Positions 9,245 to 26,628 of a stretch of 38,836 nt of DNA are shown here, piece after piece. The notes beneath the pieces were generated by a model. It was not told the origin of the DNA. It did no database searches and worked only from the letters and a program-made list of their open reading frames with translations. Position 1 is the stretch's first letter; every line of letters begins with the position of its first letter. The stretch spans positions 1-38,836 of the forward strand of contig NZ_PJZI01000043.1 of the NCBI RefSeq assembly GCF_002858805.1, in the 5' to 3' direction. Made by a program: the position numbers and the translations under genes. The DNA is from Chimaeribacter arupi. GTDB taxonomy: Bacteria > Pseudomonadota > Gammaproteobacteria > Enterobacterales > Enterobacteriaceae.

Positions 9245-9655
9245 ATGAGTTTTATGAAAGAGTTTCGTGAGTTCGCCATGCGCGGCAACGTTGTCGACCT
9301 GGCGGTGGGGGTAATCATTGGGGCAGCGTTTGGTAAAATAGTCTCCTCATTGGTTTCTGACATCATCATGCCCCCGCTGGGATTACTGATTGGCGGTATA
9401 GATTTCAAGCAATTCGAGCTTGTGTTGAGAGAAGCCCAGGGGGCAGCCCCCGCTGTCGTGATGAAATATGGTGTATTTTTACAGAACGTTTTCGATTTTA
9501 TCATCATTGCATTAGCAATATTTATCGCTGTAAAACTGATGAATCGCTTACGCCGTAAAGAAGAAGAGAAGCCAGCCCCAGCACCCAAGCAATCGGCTGA
9601 AGAAAAATTGTTGGTTGAGATACGTGATTTGCTTAAACAGCAGGCACCAAAATAA
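9245..9655 (+). CDS. mscL: Large-conductance mechanosensitive channel MscL
   Basis: MscL forms a homopentameric inner-membrane pore that opens under membrane tension and releases solutes during osmotic downshock. The 136 residues match the E. coli length. The amphipathic N-terminus [15 protein letters not shown] leads into TM1 (about 15-45, with pore-lining [15 protein letters not shown]). A periplasmic loop and TM2 (about 75-100, [17 protein letters not shown]) follow, and then the charged bundle helix [10 protein letters not shown]. The ribosome site is strong (AAGGAG 5 bases before ATG). It is 120 bases after trkA, enough for its own promoter, and converges on arfA. Confidence 0.97.
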   Translation: MSFMKEFREFAMRGNVVDLAVGVIIGAAFGKIVSSLVSDIIMPPLGLLIGGIDFKQFELVLREAQGAAPAVVMKYGVFLQNVFDFIIIALAIFIAVKLMNRLRRKEEEKPAPAPKQSAEEKLLVEIRDLLKQQAPK

Positions 9656-9683
9656 TAACCTACTGTTCCAGCCTCTCTCTGGA

Positions 9684-9726
9684 AGGTCAGTGGTAAAAGT
9701 TTAGCGAAAACGCTTACCACTGACCT
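9684..9726. terminator. Long hairpin overlapping the 3' end of arfA and following mscL
   Basis: A perfect 13-base inverted repeat, AGGTCAGTGGTAA (9684-9696) and its complement (9714-9726), encloses a 17-base loop. On the minus strand the 5' arm is within the arfA coding sequence and the arfA stop codon (9703-9701) is in the loop. In E. coli the equivalent hairpin is cut by RNase III or causes termination, producing a non-stop arfA mRNA. On the plus strand the same hairpin lies 28 bases after mscL and could end that transcript. Neither side has a clear U-tract. Confidence 0.8.
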
Positions 9727-9880
9727 CCGCTTCCCTCCCTTTCCCATGCTTGGCTTTACGTTGATAACTTCCTTTCCCTTTCTTGTTTTTTTCAACCCGC
9801 TGCCGGAACAGAGAATCATGTAGTAGGGCATGCAAAGCATTGTCCTGAATAACACCTTTGTTGTGCTTATGTTGGCTCAT
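9701..9880 (-). CDS. arfA: Alternative ribosome-rescue factor ArfA
   Basis: ArfA recruits release factor RF2 to ribosomes stalled at mRNA 3' ends when tmRNA fails. The frame from ATG 9880 encodes 59 residues starting [20 protein letters not shown] and containing [16 protein letters not shown], a close match to the active N-terminal half of E. coli ArfA. The basic tail ([18 protein letters not shown]) fits the mRNA channel. GAGG lies 5 bases before the start. E. coli ArfA is written as 72 residues with a hydrophobic tail; here the stop falls in the loop of the 3' hairpin, so that tail is absent. It converges on mscL and lies 107 bases from yhdN, where E. coli carries zntR. Confidence 0.92.
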   Translation of the reverse strand: MSQHKHNKGVIQDNALHALLHDSLFRQRVEKNKKGKGSYQRKAKHGKGREAEVSGKRFR

Positions 9881-9987
9881 AGCCGCCTCATGTCATGTAT
9901 AGAAAACAGGTAAAACTCAAACCGGCTAATCATAGTCCAATACAAAAAAAACGCCAGCTTTTCCCTTACTTTTAATACGGTAACTTC

Positions 9988-10350
9988 TTACTTAAGCTTT
10001 TTGCTAATCTGCTGTTTATAATGGCCTTTAAGAAATTCTGTAGACATCCCTGCTTGCTGTAGCCTTAATTCAAGCACTTTTAACCGCTGGCTGATAGCAA
10101 CGTAATCAGGGTTATCCTTCTCTACTTCATGCATCAGCTCAGTAAGCTGAAGTGCCTCTTTTCTGTCCTGCAGCTCAGGCGGTAAATAACCTGAATTTTT
10201 CAACAGCCGGTAAGCCACACGTAATTCAGCAGGAACAGCGCTGTCATCTTCGAGCATCAAAGGTTTTCCGGCACCAGGCAGGTTCTCAAATTCACCTTTC
10301 TCTTCGGCTTCACGGATATGACGCTCTACCATTTCATCAATAAGCCACAT
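9988..10350 (-). CDS. yhdN: YhdN, DUF1992 family protein of unknown function
   Basis: The protein has 120 residues (E. coli YhdN has 122). It opens with MWLIDEMVERHIREAEEKGEFENLPGAG-type sequence, the hallmark of the DUF1992 domain also found in eukaryotic DNAJC28. The rest is charged and helical. No J domain, signal peptide or membrane segment is present. The molecular function is unknown. It lies between rplQ and arfA, in the same orientation as the alpha operon but beyond its terminator. Confidence 0.92.
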   Translation of the reverse strand: MWLIDEMVERHIREAEEKGEFENLPGAGKPLMLEDDSAVPAELRVAYRLLKNSGYLPPELQDRKEALQLTELMHEVEKDNPDYVAISQRLKVLELRLQQAGMSTEFLKGHYKQQISKKLK

Positions 10351-10485
10351 GGCCTGATTCCTCTGAGATTATGGGAAAATCCGTTATAGCATAGGATGTG
10401 ACAACGAAAATGTCATCGACGATGATGGTGATGAGGGCAGTAGAGGATATGGGGACAGAAATAAAATACGCCAGATAATAGACAT

Positions 10486-10514
10486 AAAAAAACCGGGACA
10501 AGCCCGGCTTTTTT
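10486..10514. terminator. Terminator of the alpha operon after rplQ
   Basis: On the minus strand CCGGG-CTTGT-CCCGG (10507-10493) is followed by seven T residues. The plus strand also shows CCGGG hairpin then CTTTTTT, so it can work in both directions. It is positioned 21 bases after the rplQ stop. Confidence 0.9.
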
Positions 10515-10527
10515 ACGCTTTTACAGA

Positions 10528-10938
<411 letters not shown>

Positions 10939-10954
10939 TTAACCTGTGATCCGG

Positions 10955-11944
10955 TTACTCGTCAGCAATGCTTGCCGGCGGCCAATTTTCCAGGCGCATG
11001 CCCAGAGAAAGACCACGGGAGGCCAGCACGTCTTTAATCTCAGTAAGAGATTTTTTACCAAGGTTAGGCGTTTTCAGCAACTCAACCTCGGTACGCTGTA
11101 CCAGATCACCGATGTAGTGGATAGCTTCTGCTTTAAGGCAGTTAGCAGAGCGGACAGTCAATTCCAGATCGTCAACAGGGCGCAGCAAGATCGGATCGAA
11201 CTCAGGCTTCTCTTCTTTCACTTCTGGTTGACGTACATCACGCAGGTCAACAAAAGCTTCAAGTTGTTCAGCCAGAATGGTCGCCGCACGACGGATCGCC
11301 TCTTCAGGATCGATCGTACCATTGGTTTCCATTTCGATGACCAGCTTGTCCAAATCGGTACGTTGCTCTACACGAGCTGCTTCAACATTGTAGGCGATAC
11401 GCTCTACAGGGCTGTAGCAGGCGTCAACAAGCAGACGGCCAATTGGGCGCTCATCTTCTTCCGAATGAATTCGGGCAGACGCCGGTACATATCCACGGCC
11501 ACGCTGAATTTTGATACGCATGCTGATAGCAGCGTTCTCATCGGTCAGATGGCAGATAACATGTTGCGGCTTGACGATTTCGACATCACCATCATGGGTA
11601 ATGTCGGCTGCAGTCACAGGGCCAATGCCAGATTTATTCAGGGTAAGAATAACTTCATCTTTGCCTTGAACTCTCACCGCCAGCCCTTTCAGGTTGAGCA
11701 GGATCTCCAGGATATCTTCCTGTACGCCTTCTTTGGTGCTGTACTCATGCAGTACACCATCAATCTCAACCTCGGTCACCGCGCAACCCGGCATGGATGA
11801 AAGCAGAATACGGCGCAGTGCGTTGCCGAGAGTATGGCCAAAGCCACGCTCTAACGGCTCAAGGGTCACCTTGGCGTGCGTCGAACTGACTTGCTCGATA
11901 TCTACCAGGCGCGGTTTTAGAAACTCTGTCACAGAACCCTGCAT
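10955..11944 (-). CDS. rpoA: RNA polymerase alpha subunit RpoA
   Basis: The 329 residues are identical in length to E. coli alpha. The N-terminal domain (to about 235), with [20 protein letters not shown], dimerises and nucleates assembly of beta and beta'. A flexible linker ([11 protein letters not shown]) leads to the C-terminal domain (about 250-329). There [18 protein letters not shown] contains the Arg265/Asn268 surface that binds UP elements and activators, and [14 protein letters not shown] the second helix-hairpin-helix. It lies between rpsD and rplQ in the alpha operon, which coordinates polymerase and ribosome synthesis. Confidence 0.99.
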
Positions 11945-11969
11945 TGTGTCCTCTCTTTGGTACTAAGCT

Positions 11970-12608
<639 letters not shown>

Positions 12609-12620
12609 CTAAAAGCAGCG

Positions 12621-13013
<393 letters not shown>

Positions 13014-13026
13014 TCAATCACCCCGA

Positions 13027-13383
13027 TTATTTCTTGATCGGTTTGCGCGGACCCTTACGGGTACGGGCGTTGGTCTTGGTACGCTGGCCGCGAACCGGAA
13101 GACCACGACGATGACGCAAACCACGATAGGTACCAAGGTCCATAAGACGCTTGATGCTCAGGGTCACTTCACGACGCAGATCACCTTCTACAACAAATTT
13201 GGCAACTTCGTCACGCAGCTTATCGATTTGCTCTTCAGACAGCTCACTGATCTTAACATTTTCAGCAATACCCGCTGCTGCACAGATAGCCTGTGAGCGA
13301 GTTTTACCGATACCATAGATCGAGGTTAACGCGATCACGGTATGTTTTTGATCAGGAATGTTAATGCCTGCTATACGGGCCAC
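13027..13383 (-). CDS. rpsM: 30S ribosomal protein S13
   Basis: S13 is in the head of the small subunit and forms bridges B1a/B1b with the large subunit and contacts P-site tRNA through its basic tail. The 118 residues (E. coli 118) begin with [19 protein letters not shown] and end in the lysine/arginine-rich [10 protein letters not shown]. The start codon is GTG, 6 bases after AGGAG, and is embedded in the S4-binding leader, so translation of the whole alpha operon is controlled here. First gene of that operon. Confidence 0.98.
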   Translation of the reverse strand: MARIAGINIPDQKHTVIALTSIYGIGKTRSQAICAAAGIAENVKISELSEEQIDKLRDEVAKFVVEGDLRREVTLSIKRLMDLGTYRGLRHRRGLPVRGQRTKTNARTRKGPRKPIKK

Positions 13384-13470
13384 TATGCACTCCTACATTT
13401 TTATACGGCAACACCATTCTGAAAAGCCCGTTTTCAGGATACTCAAATAGTATTGCAGCGACATACAAAA
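13360..13470 (-). promoter_or_regulatory. Alpha operon leader, S4 repressor-binding pseudoknot
   Basis: The RNA between rpmJ and rpsM contains TGAGTATCCTGAAAACGGGCTTTTCAG followed by TAGGAGTGCATAGTGGCC. This corresponds closely to the E. coli alpha-operon ribosome-binding pseudoknot. S4 binding is known to trap the 30S subunit at the rpsM GTG in an inactive complex. Conservation of the CTGAAAA/TTTTCAG helix and the GTG start supports the same control here. Confidence 0.85.
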
Positions 13471-13475
13471 GATTG

Positions 13476-13494
13476 GCTGGCTAATCTAGCCAGC
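13476..13494 (-). terminator. Hairpin between the spc and alpha operons
   Basis: GCTGGCTA-GAT-TAGCCAGC forms a perfect 8-pair stem with a 3-base loop 35 bases after the rpmJ stop on the minus strand, followed by CAATCTTTTG. The weak U-tract suggests partial termination with read-through into rpsM. Confidence 0.6.
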
Positions 13495-13529
13495 TCAACC
13501 CAACTTTGCAAGAAAAATATGCGAGATAA

Positions 13530-13679
<150 letters not shown>

Positions 13680-15011
13680 TTAGCGGTTATAGCCTTTCAG
13701 GTTTGCTTTCTTCAATGCAGACTCGTACTGACTGGACATCATCAGAGTTTGCACTTGAGCCATAAAGTCCATGATGACAACAACAACGATTAACAGTGAA
13801 GTACCACCAAAGTAGAAAGGTACTTTCATTGCGTCACGCATGAACTCCGGGATAAGGCAGATAAAAGTAATATACAATGCACCAATTAAGGTTAAGCGCG
13901 TCATCACTTTATCAATGTATTTCGCCGTTTGCTCTCCCGGACGAATTCCTGGCACGAATGCACCGGACTTCTTCAGGTTATCTGCTGTTTCACGCGGGTT
14001 GAAAACCAGAGCCGTATAGAAGAAACAGAAGAAGATGATCGCAGTCGCATAGAGTAACACATAAAGCGGTTGTCCAGGCTGCAGATACAGCGAAATCGTT
14101 GTCAGCCAGTTCCAACCGGTACCGCCCCCAAACCAGGATGCAATCGTGGCCGGGAACAGAATAATGCTAGAGGCGAAAATTGCTGGGATAACCCCTGCCA
14201 TGTTCACTTTCAGCGGTAAGTGCGTACTCTGTGCTGCATAAACGCGACGGCCTTGTTGACGTTTAGCGTAGTTGACAACAATACGTCGTTGGCCACGCTC
14301 GACGAACACTACAAAGAAAGTCACCGCAAACACTAAAACTGCAACCAACAGCAACAGAAGGAAGTGCAGGTCGCCTTGTCGAGCTTGCTCAATGGTATGT
14401 GCAACTGCCGGAGGCAGACCAGCAACGATACCAGCAAAGATTATGATCGAGATACCGTTACCAATACCACGTTCAGTAATCTGTTCGCCAAGCCACATAA
14501 GGAACATCGTCCCGGTAACCAGGCTAACTACAGCGGTAAAGTAGAATGCAAAGCCTGGATTTAAGACCAGACCTTGCATACCAGGCATATTCGGAAGACC
14601 GGTAGCAATACCGATAGACTGAAATATTGCCAATACCAGCGTGCCATAACGGGTGTACTGGCTTATCTTGCGACGGCCAGCCTCCCCTTCTTTCTTAATT
14701 TCTGCTAACGCGGGATGAACCACGGTTAACAGTTGGATAATAATCGATGCCGAAATATACGGCATGATACCCAAAGCAAAGATAGAAGCACGACTAAGGG
14801 CACCACCAGAGAACATGTTGAACATTTCAATGATGGTACCACGCTGTTGCTCGAGCAATTTCGCAAGCACAGTGGCATCGATACCAGGAATCGGAATAAA
14901 AGAGCCGATACGGAAAACTATGAGCGCCCCGATAACAAACAAAAGTCTGCGCTTCAGTTCGCCAAGTCCACCTTTAGCACTTTGAAAATCTAATCCTGGT
15001 TGCTTAGCCAT
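13680..15011 (-). CDS. secY: Preprotein translocase channel SecY
   Basis: SecY is the protein-conducting pore of the inner-membrane SecYEG translocon that receives substrates from SecA or ribosomes. The 443 residues equal the E. coli length and show ten hydrophobic membrane segments. The plug region is near [21 protein letters not shown]. The cytoplasmic loops that bind SecA and the ribosome include [21 protein letters not shown] and [23 protein letters not shown]. It follows rplO by 7 bases in the spc operon. The type II secretion system further right uses Sec for export of its substrates to the periplasm. Confidence 0.99.
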   Translation of the reverse strand: MAKQPGLDFQSAKGGLGELKRRLLFVIGALIVFRIGSFIPIPGIDATVLAKLLEQQRGTIIEMFNMFSGGALSRASIFALGIMPYISASIIIQLLTVVHPALAEIKKEGEAGRRKISQYTRYGTLVLAIFQSIGIATGLPNMPGMQGLVLNPGFAFYFTAVVSLVTGTMFLMWLGEQITERGIGNGISIIIFAGIVAGLPPAVAHTIEQARQGDLHFLLLLLVAVLVFAVTFFVVFVERGQRRIVVNYAKRQQGRRVYAAQSTHLPLKVNMAGVIPAIFASSIILFPATIASWFGGGTGWNWLTTISLYLQPGQPLYVLLYATAIIFFCFFYTALVFNPRETADNLKKSGAFVPGIRPGEQTAKYIDKVMTRLTLIGALYITFICLIPEFMRDAMKVPFYFGGTSLLIVVVVIMDFMAQVQTLMMSSQYESALKKANLKGYNR

Positions 15012-15018
15012 CTGCTAC

Positions 15019-15453
15019 TTATTCCTCAATTTTACCGCCAGCAGCTTCGATAGCAGCACGAGCGCCTTTGGTGACACGCAGACCACGTACGGTTACTGCA
15101 CGATTGATTTCGCCAGACAGCATAACTTTAGCGAATTCAATCTGAGTACCAACTACGTTAGCGGCTTTCAGCGTGTTCAGGTCGATAACATCGCCTTCTA
15201 CTTGAGCCAGTTCAGACAGACGAACTTCTGCCGTGATCATAGCTTTGCGAGAAGTGAAGCCGAATTTCGGCAAACGACGGTACAGCGGCATCTGACCACC
15301 TTCGAACCCGCGACGTACGCCACCGCCAGAACGAGAGTTCTGACCTTTGTGACCACGGCCGCCGGTTTTACCCAGGCCAGAACCAATACCACGACCTACA
15401 CGCTTCGGCGCATGCTTGGCACCTTCAGCCGGAGACAGAGTATTTAAACGCAT
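15019..15453 (-). CDS. rplO: 50S ribosomal protein L15
   Basis: L15 is a late-assembly large-subunit protein. The 144 residues equal the E. coli length. The first half is an extended glycine/arginine-rich tail ([20 protein letters not shown]) that threads into 23S rRNA, and the globular part follows [11 protein letters not shown]. It is preceded by rpmD at 3 bases and followed by secY. Confidence 0.98.
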   Translation of the reverse strand: MRLNTLSPAEGAKHAPKRVGRGIGSGLGKTGGRGHKGQNSRSGGGVRRGFEGGQMPLYRRLPKFGFTSRKAMITAEVRLSELAQVEGDVIDLNTLKAANVVGTQIEFAKVMLSGEINRAVTVRGLRVTKGARAAIEAAGGKIEE

Positions 15454-15456
15454 CTG

Positions 15457-15636
15457 TTACTCCTCAACCTTAACCATGTAGGAAACCAGGTTGATCATAC
15501 CACGTACAGCGGGAGTATCTTCACGCTCAACAGTATGACCAATACGACGCAGACCAAGACCAACCAGAGTTGCCTTGTGTTTCGGCAAACGGCCAATAGA
15601 GCTGCGAATTTGAGTTACTTTAATAGTCTTTGCCAT
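15457..15636 (-). CDS. rpmD: 50S ribosomal protein L30
   Basis: A 59-codon gene lies between rpsE and rplO. It starts [20 protein letters not shown] and continues through [14 protein letters not shown] to VKVEE, stopping with TAA at 15457. The length equals E. coli L30. L30 is a small beta-alpha-beta protein at the base of the large subunit. Spacing is tight (5 bases after rpsE, 3 bases before rplO), indicating translational coupling. Confidence 0.98.
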   Translation of the reverse strand: MAKTIKVTQIRSSIGRLPKHKATLVGLGLRRIGHTVEREDTPAVRGMINLVSYMVKVEE

Positions 15637-15641
15637 GGTTA

Positions 15642-16151
<510 letters not shown>

Positions 16152-16156
16152 CTACC

Positions 16157-16519
<363 letters not shown>

Positions 16520-17053
16520 TTACTTCTTCTTAGCCTCTTTGGTACGCACGACTTCGTCGGCGTAACGGACACCCTTGCCTTTGTAAGGCTCAGGACGACG
16601 GTAGGCACGCAGGTCCGCTGCAACCTGACCAATCAACTGCTTATCTGCGCCTTTCAGCACGATTTCAGTTTGGGTCGGGCATTCAGCAGTAATACCTGCC
16701 GGCAGTGCATGTTCAACAGGATGAGAGAAGCCCAGGGCTAAACTCACCGCGTTGCCTTTAACTGCGGCACGGTAACCAACACCTACCAGCTGAAGCTTCT
16801 TGGTGAAGCCTTCGGTAACACCAACTACCATTGCGTTCAACAGAGCACGAGTGGTACCCGCTTGGGCCCAACCGTCAACAGCACCTTCGCGTGGACCGAA
16901 AGTCAGTGCGTTTTCTTCCTGTTTAACTTCAACGGCGCTGTGGATAGTACGAGTCAGCTCGCCGTTCTTACCCTTAATCGAAATAACCTGACCGTTGAGT
17001 TTTACCTCTACGCCGGCAGGAATGACGACGGGTGCTTTTGCAACACGAGACAT
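16520..17053 (-). CDS. rplF: 50S ribosomal protein L6
   Basis: L6 lies near the base of the L7/L12 stalk and the sarcin-ricin loop, supporting elongation factor binding. The 177 residues match E. coli and consist of two duplicated alpha/beta domains. [22 protein letters not shown] is in the second half, and [20 protein letters not shown] forms the conserved C-terminal signature. Located between rpsH and rplR. Confidence 0.98.
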   Translation of the reverse strand: MSRVAKAPVVIPAGVEVKLNGQVISIKGKNGELTRTIHSAVEVKQEENALTFGPREGAVDGWAQAGTTRALLNAMVVGVTEGFTKKLQLVGVGYRAAVKGNAVSLALGFSHPVEHALPAGITAECPTQTEIVLKGADKQLIGQVAADLRAYRRPEPYKGKGVRYADEVVRTKEAKKK

Positions 17054-17067
17054 TCTTTCCTCCCGAA

Positions 17068-17466
<399 letters not shown>

Positions 17467-17493
17467 TTACTCCCGTGATTCAATTGGTGACAA

Positions 17494-19075
<1,582 letters not shown>

Positions 19076-19150
19076 CTAATGTCAACTACTACTTTAAAGA
19101 CCTAAGTTAATTTTCAGGCCGTTGAAAAGCCCCATAACCAAGGGCGCAGC

Positions 19151-19179
19151 ATTATAACACCGCTTCCTACGTATGGGTA
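19151..19179 (-). promoter_or_regulatory. spc operon promoter
   Basis: On the minus strand a perfect -10 box TATAAT (19156-19151) is preceded by TGT, an extended -10 arrangement. The -35 region TACCCA (19179-19174) is poor, at a 17-base spacing. The stretch TTTTTTCTACCCATA with GGAAGCGGTGTTATAATGC closely follows the E. coli spc promoter, which has the same weak -35. Confidence 0.85.
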
Positions 19180-19180
19180 G

Positions 19181-19215
19181 AAAAAACAAACGGCTCGTTT
19201 TCTGAGCCGTTTGTT
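19181..19215 (-). terminator. S10 operon terminator after rpsQ
   Basis: AACAAACGGCTC and GAGCCGTTTGTT form a 12-pair stem with a 7-base loop on the minus strand, followed by TTTTTTC. It lies 21 bases after the rpsQ stop and directly before the spc promoter, separating the S10 and spc operons. Confidence 0.9.
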
Positions 19216-19236
19216 AAGTGAGAGGCCGCTACTCTA

Positions 19237-21166
<1,930 letters not shown>

Positions 21167-21171
21167 CTACC

Positions 21172-21453
<282 letters not shown>

Positions 21454-21464
21454 TTATCCTCTAA

Positions 21465-23865
<2,401 letters not shown>

Positions 23866-23885
23866 TCAATCGCTCAATGACCTGA

Positions 23886-24382
<497 letters not shown>

Positions 24383-24410
24383 ATTATACGCATTCCTGCT
24401 TAGGAAGCAA
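24383..24410 (-). promoter_or_regulatory. S10 operon promoter
   Basis: On the minus strand -35 TTGCTT (24410-24405) and a perfect -10 TATAAT (24388-24383) are 16 bases apart, followed by GCGCGGGC, a GC-rich discriminator typical of stringently controlled promoters. It lies only 54 bases after the gspB stop codon, in the same direction. Confidence 0.88.
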
Positions 24411-24463
24411 CCATAACCTGCAGGAAAAACGTATTAGCGCGCCTTTTATTTTACCTGTTGTTA

Positions 24464-24952
24464 CTACGCCGGGTCATCTTCTTCCAGTTCTGCCAAGGCC
24501 TGTTGAACACGGGCTTTTAAGGCAGGATCGACGGTGTCATCTTTACTTATTGTTGTATCAGCCTCTTCTTCAACCAGCGCCACATCTTCCTCTTCATTAA
24601 TGTCTTCTGCTTCGGCCTGGTCGTCCATCGTCTCCGCGATATTCTCGACAGGTTCCGTTTCCGCTTCCGGTTCGTTCGCGGCAGGGAGTGGCCGGGTCTT
24701 GAACAGATAATGCATAGGAGAGAGGGTATACTCTCTATCTTGCGAGGGCGCCTGCAGAACAGGCGGCTCCGGATGACGGGATGTCCAGACTATGTGCAGA
24801 TATGCGCCCTGAACGGCAAAGAGCCCCATCCAACATCCCCATAAAAGCAGGCCACCGGCTTTGATGCATGTTCTTTTAAAAGGTGCCCGGAGTTTTGCCG
24901 GTGCCCCACCCTGCAGGCGCAAATTCATTGCCTGATGTAGAGGGAAGCTCAT
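24464..24952 (-). CDS. gspB: GspB, membrane-anchored partner of GspA
   Basis: The 162-residue protein has a short basic N-terminus and one membrane segment at about 32-54 (GGLLLWGCWMGLFAVQGAYL). A periplasmic part follows, containing a long acidic low-complexity stretch (about 95-162, rich in E and D). This is the bitopic GspB/ExeB-type topology; E. coli GspB is shorter (139). With GspA it is thought to remodel peptidoglycan and help assemble the GspD secretin. AAGGAG precedes the ATG, which overlaps the gspA stop by 4 bases. Similarity to E. coli GspB is modest; assignment leans on topology and context. Confidence 0.85.
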   Translation of the reverse strand: MSFPLHQAMNLRLQGGAPAKLRAPFKRTCIKAGGLLLWGCWMGLFAVQGAYLHIVWTSRHPEPPVLQAPSQDREYTLSPMHYLFKTRPLPAANEPEAETEPVENIAETMDDQAEAEDINEEEDVALVEEEADTTISKDDTVDPALKARVQQALAELEEDDPA

Positions 24953-26475
24953 TGCCCTTCTCCTTTTTCTGCGCTTTCATTTTCTGGCACTAAGAGGGCG
25001 CTTTGTTCAACGCTGAGCCAAAGCTGGATCAAGGTTGCTTTGCCGGGCGCGCCGTCAGGGTGCAGCCCTCTGCTTTGCTGGAATTTTTTGATTTTTTCTA
25101 CGAGTAAGGCATTCCACCGCACGTCCTCAGGTAAAGGAAGATGCAGTGCACGGCTGAGCATTGTATTCAGCCATAGGATGTCTTCATCAGAACTTGCTGC
25201 CGACACAGATGTTTTTCCAGACGGTGCAGGTTTCCAGAACAGGATATATTCCCCTTTCCATGCAGCCAGGAACCAGGATTTCTTCACCGTCCAGGTCTGC
25301 TGGCCTAAAAGCAGATCGAGGTCATCTTTGCCCATCCGGATGACCACGGCATAACGGGTCTTGTTACCGAGATGGAACTGCGCTATCCAGGGCAAGCCTT
25401 GTTTCTGTAGTGCGTCATAGTCTGCTTTTGCCGTCTCACACTGTAAGCCTGCCTGTGCGGTTTGATCACACCAGGCATCCTCCTCAGCCACGTCATAGCC
25501 CCAGGCCCGGAAAAGTTGCTGCATGGCCTGGCGCTCAGTCGCGGGCTGGTCATCAATGGCCGGCGGCGGAGCAGGGATCATCGCTGCCACCGGTTCCGGC
25601 CTTAACCATTCAGGGACGGGCAGGTACGGTGACACCATGCCGGTACAGTGCCAACCAAGAAGCGCCGCAAAACCGGCGTAGCCGATTAACAATAAGAGCA
25701 TTGTCTTCCTGGCACGCCGGCTTTTCCCTGATTCACGCACCGCGAGTTTGATATGCCGCCAATGCAGAGAAGAGGTTGTCCCCTGCTCTATCCAGGCAAT
25801 CTGGCGGGCCATATTCACAAGGCGCGAGATGCTCTCGGGATTCCCTTTCGCTGCGTACTGGATGTACTTGATATAAGGAAGCGTAAACGTAGCGGCATGA
25901 TCTTCCCCTTCTCTCTCCATGATGGTTTGGTTAACCACTGACAAACAGGCTTTCTCATCATAAAGTGGCAAGCGCAGTGCGCCCGGGTGATAATTTGATA
26001 AGCTTTTGTTTTTCAAAAGTGAATTTTCGCCAACGATCAGCAGAGAAAGAGGCTGCCTGGCATGTTTCCTAAACTCACTAAATAAGTAAACCAGCGTAGT
26101 TAATTGTTGGTTAATATAATGAGCATTATCCAGAACAATTAATACCGGCGTATTTATTTTCTGAGTTTCATAAAGAAATTTTTCCCATAGATTCAAAGAA
26201 AAAGAGGGGCGAAGATTAATTTTATTTACGGTATCCCATGAAGAATCTATTAATAGCAATTCATCATTCTCTTTGCGGGCAGTAAGCAGCAGAAACGCCC
26301 CCTGATTAATGCGCAAAATATCTTTTGCCAGTGCCGTTTTCCCACATCCTGCCTCGCCAACTATCAGTCCAATCCCGGACAGTAACAATTCATCGCTCAA
26401 ATAATCTTTTGCGGTTCTATATGTATCAAAAATGAATTCATAGTTAAACCAGGATTCATCGACTTGGAATTTCAT
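24949..26475 (-). CDS. gspA: GspA, AAA+ ATPase with periplasmic peptidoglycan-binding domain
   Basis: GspA/ExeA-type protein of 508 residues (E. coli 489). The cytoplasmic AAA domain has Walker A GEAGCGKT (40-47) and Walker B VLIVLDNAH (111-119). One membrane helix lies at about 258-276 (MLLLLIGYAGFAALLGWHC). The periplasmic part has a C39-peptidase-like region (WGYDVAEEDAWCDQ to GQQTWTVKKSWF), whose cysteine is preceded by tryptophan and which is probably non-catalytic. A C-terminal peptidoglycan-binding repeat (VEKIKKFQQSRGLHPDGAPG, about 460-490) follows. In Aeromonas the homologue is needed for secretin multimerisation. Divergent from gspC; the ribosome site is weak. Confidence 0.92.
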   Translation of the reverse strand: MKFQVDESWFNYEFIFDTYRTAKDYLSDELLLSGIGLIVGEAGCGKTALAKDILRINQGAFLLLTARKENDELLLIDSSWDTVNKINLRPSFSLNLWEKFLYETQKINTPVLIVLDNAHYINQQLTTLVYLFSEFRKHARQPLSLLIVGENSLLKNKSLSNYHPGALRLPLYDEKACLSVVNQTIMEREGEDHAATFTLPYIKYIQYAAKGNPESISRLVNMARQIAWIEQGTTSSLHWRHIKLAVRESGKSRRARKTMLLLLIGYAGFAALLGWHCTGMVSPYLPVPEWLRPEPVAAMIPAPPPAIDDQPATERQAMQQLFRAWGYDVAEEDAWCDQTAQAGLQCETAKADYDALQKQGLPWIAQFHLGNKTRYAVVIRMGKDDLDLLLGQQTWTVKKSWFLAAWKGEYILFWKPAPSGKTSVSAASSDEDILWLNTMLSRALHLPLPEDVRWNALLVEKIKKFQQSRGLHPDGAPGKATLIQLWLSVEQSALLVPENESAEKGEGQ

Positions 26476-26628
26476 GAATGTTTTACTCTTAAAATTGATT
26501 TCTCAAAGACTTGCAAAATATTTTTATGTCGGATAAAACTCCATTTGAATAAAATGGCTATTAACTATATCATGCAATTATTCTAGTGCAAACTAACACA
26601 CAATAATTGATATTGAAGCGGGCGCATT
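26476..26628. promoter_or_regulatory. AT-rich divergent control region of gspAB and gspC-O
   Basis: This 153-base interval separates the divergent gsp units and is clearly richer in A and T than its surroundings, as are the first ~150 bases of gspC and the 5' part of gspA. The homologous E. coli gsp promoters are silenced by H-NS, which prefers such curved AT-rich DNA, so similar silencing is plausible. No regulator gene is nearby. Confidence 0.55.
26545..26573 (+). promoter_or_regulatory. Candidate gspC-O promoter
   Basis: TTGAAT (26545-26550) and TATCAT (26568-26573) are 17 bases apart and would give a leader of about 50 bases before the gspC GTG. It is the best sigma-70-like match in the interval, based on consensus only. 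Confidence 0.45.

Noticed and set aside
9205-9855. Long minus-strand frame of 216 codons across mscL and arfA
   Set aside because: It is antisense to mscL and in the wrong frame for arfA; the true arfA frame matches the ArfA family and the translation of this one does not resemble any protein.
10946-11800. Plus-strand open frame of 284 codons opposite rpoA
   Set aside because: Antisense shadow of rpoA caused by codon bias, with composition unlike a real protein.
25161-25751. Short plus-strand frames opposite gspA
   Set aside because: No protein resemblance or ribosome site; gspA on the minus strand explains the region.
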